From JAOUEA01 sp039933515 (lineage in GTDB: Bacteria > Actinomycetota > UBA4738 > HRBIN12): a stretch of 19,656 nucleotides of DNA. Each line of letters starts with the position of its first letter. Positions within the stretch are counted from its first letter, which is position 1. The notes below the pieces were generated by a model that was not told the origin of the DNA, did no database searches, and saw only the letters and a list, made by a program, of their open reading frames with translations. The position numbers and the translations under genes were made by a program. Location: positions 1 to 19,656 of the forward strand of contig JBDTNY010000121.1 of assembly GCA_039933515.1 (NCBI GenBank). The letters are read 5' to 3'. Below are positions 13,115-19,080 of the stretch, piece after piece.

Positions 13115-14728
13115 GTGGCGTCCAAGCTGCTGAAGTTCGGCGAGGAGGCGCGGCGCGGTCTTGAGGCCGGCGTCGACAAGCTCGCCGACGCCGTCGCCAT
13201 CACGCTCGGCCCCAAGGGGCAGAACGTGGTGCTCGACAAGAAGTGGGGCGCACCCACGATCACCAACGACGGCGTGACGATCGCCAAGGAGATCGAGCTC
13301 GACGACCCGTGGGAGAACATGGGTGCCCAGCTCACCAAGGAGGTCGCCACCAAGACCAACGACGTGGCTGGAGACGGCACCACGACGGCCACCGTCCTCG
13401 CGCGCGCGATGGTCAAGGCCGGCATGAAGAACGTCGCGGCCGGCGCCAACCCGATGGCCCTCAAGCGGGGCATCGAGAAGGCCGTCGTCGTGGTGGTTGA
13501 CGAGATCAAGGCGCAGGCCAAGGACGTCGAGTCCAAGGAAGAGATCGCCCAGGTCGCGTCGATCTCCGCCGCCGACGTGACGATCGGCGAGGTCATCGCC
13601 GAGGCGCTCGACAAGGTGGGCAAGGACGGCGTGGTCACGGTCGAGGAGTCGAACACCTTCGGGATGGACCTCGAGTTCACCGAAGGCATGCAGTTCGACA
13701 AGGGGTACATCTCCCCGTACTTCATCTCCGACCAAGAGCGGATGGAGGCCGTCCTCGAGGAGCCCTACATCCTGCTCGTGAACAAGAAGATCTCGAGCGT
13801 GCAGGAGTTGCTGCCGGTGCTCGAGAAGGTCATGCAGTCGGGCAAGCCGCTCGCGATCGTTGCCGAGGACATCGAAGGTGAGGCCTTGGCCACGCTCGTG
13901 GTCAACAAGATCCGCGGCACGTTCAACGCCGTCGCGGTGAAGGCCCCGGGCTTCGGCGACCGCCGCAAGGCCATGCTTCAGGATATCGCGGTGCTCACGG
14001 GCGCCGAGGTGATCTCCGAGGAGGTCGGCCTCAAGCTCGATGGCGTCTCGCTCGACCTCTTGGGCGGCGCCCGCAAGGTGGTCGTCACGAAGGACACGAC
14101 GACGATCATCGAAGGCGCGGGCTCCGAAGAGAAGGTCTCCGGGCGGATCGCCCAGATCAAGGCCGAGGTCGAAAAGACCGACTCCGACTGGGACCGCGAG
14201 AAGCTCCAGGAGCGCCTGGCCAAGCTCTCCGGCGGCGTGGCCGTGGTGAAAGTGGGAGCGGCCACCGAGGTCGAGCTCAAGGAGAAGAAGCACCGGATCG
14301 AGGACGCGCTCAGCGCGACCCGCGCCGCGGTGGAAGAGGGCATCGTCCCCGGCGGCGGCGTCACGCTGATCCGTGCAGAGGCCGCCCTCGGCAAGCTGGA
14401 CCTCGACGGCGACGAGGCGACGGGCGCGAACATCGTCCGCGACTCCCTGTCCGAGCCGGCCCGCCGCATCGCGGCGAACGCCGGGTACGAGGGCGCTGTC
14501 ATCGTGCAGCAGATCCGCGCGGAGTCCGACAAGGGCTTCAATGCCGCGACCGGCGAGTGGGTCGACATGGTGAAGGCCGGGATCATCGATCCGGCCAAGG
14601 TGACCCGGTCGGCGCTCCAGAACGCGGCTTCGATCGCCGCGCTGGTGCTCACCACCGAGAGCGCCGTCGTGGAGAAGCCCGAGGAAGAAGAGGGCGCGGC
14701 CGGCGACGGCCACGGCCACATGCACTGA
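13115..14728 (+). CDS. groEL: Chaperonin GroEL (GroEL1-like tail)
   Basis: A 537-residue Hsp60 that folds proteins in an ATP-driven double heptameric ring with GroES. The equatorial domain shows ITLGPKGQNVVLDKKWGAPTITNDGVTIAKEIEL and the ATP loop VAGDGTTTATVLA. The apical domain runs from about 190 to 375, and IEDALSATRAAVEEGIVPGGGVTLIRA marks the return to the equatorial domain. The C-terminus is not the usual GGM repeat: after an acidic EKPEEEEGA it ends GDGHGHMH. Histidine-rich tails are typical of actinobacterial GroEL1 proteins encoded next to groES, while the main GroEL2 usually has a GGM tail. The start is GTG 13115 with AAGGAGG at 13103-13109 five bases upstream, a very strong site. 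A second groEL elsewhere in the genome is therefore likely but not shown here. Confidence 0.97.
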   Translation: MASKLLKFGEEARRGLEAGVDKLADAVAITLGPKGQNVVLDKKWGAPTITNDGVTIAKEIELDDPWENMGAQLTKEVATKTNDVAGDGTTTATVLARAMVKAGMKNVAAGANPMALKRGIEKAVVVVVDEIKAQAKDVESKEEIAQVASISAADVTIGEVIAEALDKVGKDGVVTVEESNTFGMDLEFTEGMQFDKGYISPYFISDQERMEAVLEEPYILLVNKKISSVQELLPVLEKVMQSGKPLAIVAEDIEGEALATLVVNKIRGTFNAVAVKAPGFGDRRKAMLQDIAVLTGAEVISEEVGLKLDGVSLDLLGGARKVVVTKDTTTIIEGAGSEEKVSGRIAQIKAEVEKTDSDWDREKLQERLAKLSGGVAVVKVGAATEVELKEKKHRIEDALSATRAAVEEGIVPGGGVTLIRAEAALGKLDLDGDEATGANIVRDSLSEPARRIAANAGYEGAVIVQQIRAESDKGFNAATGEWVDMVKAGIIDPAKVTRSALQNAASIAALVLTTESAVVEKPEEEEGAAGDGHGHMH

Positions 14729-14754
14729 CGGGGCGCTCCAGATCCGTTCCACCG

Positions 14755-14782
14755 CGAAGGCGGGGCCTCGGCCCCGCCTTCG
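14755..14782 (+). terminator. Rho-independent-like terminator after groEL
   Basis: CGAAGGCGGGGCC (14755-14767) and GGCCCCGCCTTCG (14770-14782) are perfect 13-base arms around TC, giving a 12-bp stem with a CTCG loop. It lies 26 bases after the groEL stop. It lacks a U-tract, as many actinobacterial terminators do. Confidence 0.8.
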
Positions 14783-14822
14783 TCGCGTCCGGTCGGGTCG
14801 CGCCTGGCGCTCTCGTGCGTCA

Positions 14823-14828
14823 TAGACT
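14823..14828 (+). promoter_or_regulatory. Predicted -10 element of the amino-acid dehydrogenase gene (leaderless type)
   Basis: TAGACT fits TANNNT and ends 6 bases before GTG 14835. There is no Shine-Dalgarno sequence in the 20 bases before the start. The gene follows a terminator, so it needs its own promoter. Confidence 0.6.
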
Positions 14829-14834
14829 CCCGTC

Positions 14835-15893
14835 GTGTTCGAGGACCTGATCGCATCGTGGGACGGCGAGCTCGTCGCCGTCCGCCACGACGAACCGTCC
14901 GGCGCCTGGATGTTCCTAGGAGTGCACAGCACCGCTCTGGGACCGGCGATGGGCGGCACACGCCTGAAGGTCTATGCGAGCCCGCACGATGCGCTCGCCG
15001 ACGGCCTCCGGCTGGCCCAGGCGATGAGCATGAAGCAAGCGGCCGCTGGGCTCCCCTTCGGCGGAGGCAAAGCCGTACTGGCGGTGCCGTCGATCCCGGC
15101 GCCGGGTTCGCAGGACCGCCGTGGTCTGCTGCTGCGCTACGGGTCGTTCGTCGATGCCCTGCACGGCACGTATGTGACCGCTGCCGACATGAATACCGGG
15201 CCCGCCGACCTCGATGTCGTCCGTGAAGTCACCCCTCACGTCATGGGCACGAGTCCTGAACGAGGCGGCGCAGGGGACTCCGGTGGCGCGACGGCGACCG
15301 GCGTGTTCCACGCGATCGCGGCGAGCGCCGCTCATGCGTTCGGCGATCCCTCGCTCGCGGGCCGCTCCGTCCTCGTCCAAGGGGTGGGGTCGGTCGGTGC
15401 CCGGCTGGCCCGGTTGCTGGCGGAGGCCGGTGCCACGGTCCTGCTCTCCGACGTCGATGACGGGCGCGCCGCCTCGCTCGCGAGCGAGCTGAGAGCATCG
15501 AGCGTCCCCGCAGATGCCGTGCCCGATACTCCCTGCGACGTCTTCGCGCCGTGCGCGACAGGCGGGGTGCTCAACGCCGATACGATCCCGCGGCTCGCGT
15601 GCCGGGTCGTGGCCGGCGCCGCGAACAACCAGCTGGGCGCGCCCGAGGATGCCGGACGCTTATCGGCGCGCGGGATCCTCTACGCCCCGGATTACGTCGC
15701 GAACGCCGGTGGGGTGATCCACCTGGCGGGGTACGAGGTCCTCGGGTGGGACGACGACCAGATATTGCGGCGCCTAGAGGGGATCGGCGAAACCCTCGGG
15801 GAGGTCTTCTGGACGGCCGAGCGCGATGGCACGACCACGGCCGAGGCCGCCGATCGGATCGCGCGCGCGAGGATCGCCGCGGCGGGCGTGTGA
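14835..15893 (+). CDS. Leucine/valine-type amino-acid dehydrogenase (Glu/Leu/Phe/Val family)
   Basis: A 352-residue NAD-dependent enzyme that oxidatively deaminates a branched-chain or aromatic amino acid to its 2-oxo acid. GPAMGGTRLK, then SMKQAAAGLPFGGGKAVL with Lys67 and Lys79, matches the substrate and catalytic lysines of leucine dehydrogenase (Lys68 and Lys80 in the Bacillus enzyme). YVTAADMNTGPADLDVV carries the conserved Asp of the active site. The Rossmann domain from about 175 has VLVQGVGSVGARLARLL with GxGxxG and an acidic residue at the end of strand 2 (LLSDVD), favouring NAD. ANNQLG and NAGGVIHL lie near the nicotinamide. Length is that of Leu/Val/PheDH, shorter than glutamate dehydrogenase. 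Substrate choice among Leu, Val and Phe cannot be read safely. The stop overlaps the GNAT gene in GTGA. Confidence 0.92.
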   Translation: MFEDLIASWDGELVAVRHDEPSGAWMFLGVHSTALGPAMGGTRLKVYASPHDALADGLRLAQAMSMKQAAAGLPFGGGKAVLAVPSIPAPGSQDRRGLLLRYGSFVDALHGTYVTAADMNTGPADLDVVREVTPHVMGTSPERGGAGDSGGATATGVFHAIAASAAHAFGDPSLAGRSVLVQGVGSVGARLARLLAEAGATVLLSDVDDGRAASLASELRASSVPADAVPDTPCDVFAPCATGGVLNADTIPRLACRVVAGAANNQLGAPEDAGRLSARGILYAPDYVANAGGVIHLAGYEVLGWDDDQILRRLEGIGETLGEVFWTAERDGTTTAEAADRIARARIAAAGV

Positions 15894-16381
15894 CCGTCGA
15901 GATCCGCGTCCTACAACTTCGCGATGCGGAAGCCTGCGAAACGATCATCCTCGGTCTCCCGTATCACTTCGGCCAGGCAGTGGGCCGCGCGCAAGCGGCC
16001 GCGGCGCTCCGCTCCCAGGACGGGCTCGTCGCGGTCGAGGACGGCGAGGTCGTGGGGTTCTGCACCTCCGTACCGAGGTTCGCCGCCTCGGCCGAGATCA
16101 CCTGGATGGCGGTGGCCGCGCCTCGTCGTCGCGAGGGGATCGGGCACGTGCTGATCGATGTCCTCGCCGCCCGATTGGTGCTGGACGGGCGCCGCATCCT
16201 CGCCGTCCTCACGGTGTCGCCGAACGATCCCGGCGAGGAGCCCGACGACGGCTATCGGAGCACGCGTCGGTTCTATGAGCAGATGGGGTTCGTGTTGGTG
16301 CGGGATCTTCCCGGGGAGTGGGAGGGCGGCGACACTGCGGTGCTGCTCGCCAAGATCCTCGGGCCGGGCACCCCCGGCTAG
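15890..16381 (+). CDS. GNAT family N-acetyltransferase
   Basis: A 163-residue acetyl-CoA-dependent acyltransferase of unknown substrate. EIRVLQLRDAEACETIILGLP is the first strand and helix, LVAVEDGEVVGFCTSV the central strands, and ITWMAVAAPRRREGIGHVLIDVL contains the acetyl-CoA pyrophosphate loop RREGIG. STRRFYEQMGFVLV is the usual FYEKxGF-like helix and strand near the C-terminus. A DPGEEPDDGY insertion precedes it. The start is GTG 15890, overlapping the dehydrogenase stop by four bases, so the two are translationally coupled. The stop shares CTAG with the convergent membrane-protein gene. Confidence 0.88.
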   Translation: MTVEIRVLQLRDAEACETIILGLPYHFGQAVGRAQAAAALRSQDGLVAVEDGEVVGFCTSVPRFAASAEITWMAVAAPRRREGIGHVLIDVLAARLVLDGRRILAVLTVSPNDPGEEPDDGYRSTRRFYEQMGFVLVRDLPGEWEGGDTAVLLAKILGPGTPG

Positions 16382-16776
16382 ACGAACGGCTTCTCCTGGC
16401 CCGCCTCGGCCATGCCGAACAGGAGCCCGCCGCCCAGGAGCGCACCCGCGGCACCCATCGCCCACCACGGCCACGCGGAAGCGCCGTCGGGCAGATCGAC
16501 CAGCGCGTGCAGCACGAACACGGTCGCGGCCCCGATCTGGAGGACCGCGAACGCCCACGACCACCACCAGACGTCCTCGAGCTTCTGCGAGACCAGCGCC
16601 ATCAGGAGCGCCAACACAACGCTCATGACCCCGATCGTTCGGAGCCAGACCGGATCGCTGAGCGCCGGCTGGCGCATGACCGTCTCGACGACCCAACGAG
16701 GGACCACGATCGCCGAAAGGCCCCACGCGGCCCACAGGACCGCCTGCGTCTTGAGGATCCGTCGCAGAAGCTTCAC
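16378..16776 (-). CDS. Small four-helix membrane protein, unknown function
   Basis: I do not recognise the family. The 132-residue product has a basic N-terminus (KLLRRILK). It has four probable transmembrane segments: about 11-27 (AVLWAAWGLSAIVV), 46-63 (RTIGVMSVVLALLMALV), 70-92 (WWWSWAFAVLQIGAATVFVL) and 101-121 (WPWWAMGAAGALLGGGLLFG). It is unusually rich in tryptophan, which clusters near the predicted membrane boundaries. Loops are short, so it is nearly all membrane. The start is GTG 16776 with GAGAGG 10 bases upstream on the minus strand; the ATG a few bases earlier is in another frame. Coding in the same frame continues upstream only as an antisense shadow of the next gene. The stop (TAG, 16378-16380) overlaps the GNAT stop. 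It is divergent from the phosphodiesterase gene. Confidence 0.75.
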   Translation of the reverse strand: MKLLRRILKTQAVLWAAWGLSAIVVPRWVVETVMRQPALSDPVWLRTIGVMSVVLALLMALVSQKLEDVWWWSWAFAVLQIGAATVFVLHALVDLPDGASAWPWWAMGAAGALLGGGLLFGMAEAGQEKPFV

Positions 16777-16817
16777 AACCGTGCATCCTCTCAGCTTGGT
16801 CGGCCCTCTGACCGGGT

Positions 16818-16826
16818 TGATACGAT
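16818..16826 (+). promoter_or_regulatory. Predicted extended -10 promoter of the phosphodiesterase-cysC pair
   Basis: TGATACGAT combines the extended -10 TGN with TANNNT at 16821-16826. Transcription would start near 16833 and give an mRNA leader of about 73 bases before ATG 16906. In-frame ATG 16825 lies inside the -10 and so should not be on this transcript. Confidence 0.5.
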
Positions 16827-16905
16827 GGCTGAACCGAGCGGATACGCCATGAAACCGGTGCGCCCGCAACGTTTTCAGGCTCCCCACCTTCGGAAGGACG
16901 CACGC

Positions 16906-18306
16906 ATGCAGCAAGGTCCCAGGGTCGCGGTCATCGGGCTCGACTGCGCAACCCCGAAGCTTCTGTTCGACGATCTCCACGCCGAAGTACCCAACATCGC
17001 CAAGCTGATGGGCGAGGGCATGTACGGCGACCTCGCGTCGATCACGCCACCGATCACGGTGCCCGCGTGGGCCTGCGCGATGACCGGTCGCGTTCCCGGC
17101 CAGCTCGGCATCTACGGCTTCCGCAATCGCAAGGACACGTCCTACGACGGGCTGTCGATCGCGCATTCGGGCTCGATCAAGGCGAACGCCGTCTGGGATG
17201 ATCTCGGCGCCCAGGGCAAGCGGTCGGTGCTGATCGGCGTGCCACCCTCGTTCCCGCCGCCCAAGGAGTTCCCCGGTTGGCGGGTGGGCTGCTTCCTGAC
17301 GCCGCCCTCGGCCACCAGCTGGGCCTATCCGCAGGCGCTCGAGGTCGAGATCGAGGAAGAGCTCGGCGGCGCCGGGCAGTACATCTTCGACATCCCGAAC
17401 TTCCGTGAGGCGGGCTTCGACGTCGCGCTCGACCAGGTCTTCAAGATGACGGAGCGGCGGTTCCAGGTGGGCCGCCGGCTGATCCAGAACAAGCCGTGGG
17501 ACTTCTTCATGTTGTGCGACATCGCCCCGGACCGCCTGCACCACGTGTTCTGGCAGTACTACGACCCGCGGCACCCCCTCTACGAGCCGGGGAACAAGTA
17601 CGAGCAAGTGTTCCAGGACTACTACCGCTTCCTCGACCAGCAGGTCGGCTCGCTCATGGAGTTGATCCCCGACGATGCCGTCACGATGGTCATGTCGGAT
17701 CACGGCGCGCGCCCGATGATGGGCGGCCTCTGCTTCAACGACTGGCTGATCCAGGAGGGCTACCTGACCCTCGCGGAGATGGTCGGCAAGCCCACGCCTA
17801 TCAAGGACGCGAGCATCGACTGGAGCCGGACCGTGGCCTGGGGCGACGGCGGCTACTACGGCCGTCTCTTCCTGAACGTGAAGGGCCGCGAGCCGCAGGG
17901 GATCGTGGAGCCCTCGCAGTACGAGGCGGTGCGGGACGAGCTGATCGCCAAGCTCGAGGCCGCTCCCGGGCCCGACGGCACGCCGCTGGGCACGAAGGTC
18001 CACAAGCCGCAGGACGTGTACCCGGAGGTCAACGGCATCGCGCCCGACCTGATCGTCTACTTCGGCGACCTGGAGTGGCGTTCGGTGGGGGCGGTGGGCA
18101 ACGAAAGCCTGTACACCTACGAGAACGACACCGGCCCCGACGGGGCGAACCACGACCGCGACGGCATCTTCATCATGAAAGGCCTCGCGGGGCAGCGAAC
18201 GGGCAAGGTCGACGGGCTCAGCCTCGTCGACGTGGGCCCGTCGATCCTTTCCATCTACGGCATCGAGGCGCCACACGGCGCCGTCGGAAGGAGTTTCCTC
18301 ACGTGA
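16906..18306 (+). CDS. Alkaline-phosphatase-superfamily phosphodiesterase/nucleotide pyrophosphatase-like protein
   Basis: A 466-residue metal-dependent phospho-hydrolase of the type I phosphodiesterase/nucleotide pyrophosphatase family (PF01663-like). The two-zinc site can be traced: Asp13 in VAVIGLDC, the nucleophile Thr51 in PPITVPAWACAMTG, Asp209 and His213 in PDRLHHVFW, Asp265-His266 in MSDHGARPM, and His416 in GANHDRDGIFIM. A threonine nucleophile argues against a formylglycine sulfatase, which needs Cys/Ser in CxPxR. No signal peptide or membrane segment is seen, so a cytoplasmic enzyme is likely. The start is ATG 16906 with GGAAGGA at 16892-16898, seven bases upstream; earlier in-frame ATGs at 16825 and 16849 lack such a site. 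The stop overlaps cysC in GTGA, suggesting a linked role in nucleotide or sulfonucleotide chemistry. The substrate is unknown. Confidence 0.88.
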   Translation: MQQGPRVAVIGLDCATPKLLFDDLHAEVPNIAKLMGEGMYGDLASITPPITVPAWACAMTGRVPGQLGIYGFRNRKDTSYDGLSIAHSGSIKANAVWDDLGAQGKRSVLIGVPPSFPPPKEFPGWRVGCFLTPPSATSWAYPQALEVEIEEELGGAGQYIFDIPNFREAGFDVALDQVFKMTERRFQVGRRLIQNKPWDFFMLCDIAPDRLHHVFWQYYDPRHPLYEPGNKYEQVFQDYYRFLDQQVGSLMELIPDDAVTMVMSDHGARPMMGGLCFNDWLIQEGYLTLAEMVGKPTPIKDASIDWSRTVAWGDGGYYGRLFLNVKGREPQGIVEPSQYEAVRDELIAKLEAAPGPDGTPLGTKVHKPQDVYPEVNGIAPDLIVYFGDLEWRSVGAVGNESLYTYENDTGPDGANHDRDGIFIMKGLAGQRTGKVDGLSLVDVGPSILSIYGIEAPHGAVGRSFLT

Positions 18307-18929
18307 CCGAAGGCAAGGGCTTCACCGTCTGGTTCACCGGCCTGTCCGGTTCGGGCAAGTCGACGATCGCCGAGATGCTGTACCACGAGTTCCAGGCGCG
18401 CGGCCTGAAGACCGAGATCCTCGACGGCGACGAGGTGCGCAAGAACCTGTCCAAGGGTCTCGGGTTCTCCAAGGAAGATCGGGACACCAACATCATGCGG
18501 ATCGGGTTCGTGGCCGACTTGCTCACGCGCAACGGCGTGGCGACGATCTGCTGCCCGATCAGCCCCTACAAGGAGACGCGTGACGCCTGCCGCGCGCAGA
18601 TCGGCGAGTTCGTCGAGGTCTACGTGCACGCCACGGTCGCCGAGATCGCTGCGAACCGCGATCCCAAGGGTCTCTACAAGAAGGCCCTGGCCGGCGAGAT
18701 CACCGGCTTCACCGGCGTGGACGATCCGTACGAGGTACCCGAGAATCCCGAGCTCGTCGTCGACACGGAGTCGCAGACTCCCGAAGAGTCGCTCCAGGCC
18801 GTGCTCACGCGCTTGAAGGAGCTCGGGCGGATCGAGGACGACACCGTGATGGTGACCGGCGACCGGCTGCACTCCGGCCTGACCGACCTTCGGGTGGCCG
18901 ACACCGGCCACGTCGTCAAGGAGGCCTGA
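18303..18929 (+). CDS. cysC: Adenylyl-sulfate (APS) kinase
   Basis: A 208-residue kinase that phosphorylates the 3' hydroxyl of adenosine 5'-phosphosulfate to give PAPS, the donor for sulfotransferases or assimilatory reduction. FTGLSGSGKST is the P-loop with Lys19. DGDEVRKNLSKGLGFSKEDRDTNIMRIG binds APS and ATP, and CPISPYKETRD contains the mobile-lid serine region. GLYKKALAGEITGFTGVDDPYEVPENPELVVDT is the family's C-terminal core. The kinase domain ends near residue 175, and about 30 further residues (from RIEDDTVMVTGD) are not part of the usual core. The start is GTG 18303 overlapping the phosphodiesterase stop, with GGAAGGAG at 18286-18293. No ATP sulfurylase gene is in the window. Confidence 0.95.
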   Translation: MTEGKGFTVWFTGLSGSGKSTIAEMLYHEFQARGLKTEILDGDEVRKNLSKGLGFSKEDRDTNIMRIGFVADLLTRNGVATICCPISPYKETRDACRAQIGEFVEVYVHATVAEIAANRDPKGLYKKALAGEITGFTGVDDPYEVPENPELVVDTESQTPEESLQAVLTRLKELGRIEDDTVMVTGDRLHSGLTDLRVADTGHVVKEA

Positions 18930-18954
18930 CCGCGCTTCGACGAGCTGGACGCGA

Positions 18955-18993
18955 CCACCGAGCCGTCCCGGAACCCGGGCCCGGCGCCGGTGG
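18955..18993 (+). terminator. Candidate structured region after cysC
   Basis: CCACCG (18955-18960) can pair with CGGTGG (18988-18993). Between them CCCGG-AAC-CCGGG (18967-18979) forms a short hairpin and CCGGCGCCGG (18981-18990) is an alternative palindrome. It lies between cysC and the guaB3 promoter, where a terminator is expected. No U-tract follows. Confidence 0.35.
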
Positions 18994-18999
18994 TACCCT
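18994..18999 (+). promoter_or_regulatory. Predicted -10 element of guaB3
   Basis: TACCCT fits TANNNT. By the spacing seen at other genes here, transcription would start near 19006, giving a leader of about 75 bases. No clear -35 is visible. Confidence 0.5.
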
Positions 19000-19005
19000 T
19001 CACCC

Positions 19006-19080
19006 ATGTAGGGAGTGACGCCCATCCGGAAACGGGTGGGCGTTCTGCGTTTCCGGGGCAGGCACGACGTGGGGGAGCGG
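19006..19080 (+). promoter_or_regulatory. Structured 5' leader of guaB3, possible cis-regulatory RNA
   Basis: ACGCCCATCCG (19018-19028) and CGGGTGGGCGT (19033-19043) form an 11-bp stem with one G-U pair, closed by a GAAA tetraloop at 19029-19032. The bases CCGGAAACG (19026-19034), which include that loop, are also perfectly complementary to CGTTTCCGG (19048-19056). The RNA can therefore form hairpin A, hairpin B, or possibly a pseudoknot. ATG immediately followed by TAG occurs at 19006-19011. The guaB3 Shine-Dalgarno sequence lies at 19071-19077. I do not recognise a named riboswitch class. Confidence 0.5.

Noticed and set aside
12968..14959. 663-residue minus-strand frame antisense to groEL
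   Set aside because: A shadow of the groEL codon pattern (His/Leu/Asp/Gly-rich, no domain), with no start or ribosome-site support.
16825..16905. Earlier in-frame ATGs (16825, 16849) for the phosphodiesterase
   Set aside because: 16825 falls in the predicted -10, and neither has a ribosome site. The conserved fold starts right after 16906, which does have one.
16378..18276. 632-residue minus-strand frame that includes the small membrane protein
   Set aside because: Only the last 132 codons (from GTG 16776) look like protein. The rest is the antisense of the phosphodiesterase gene.
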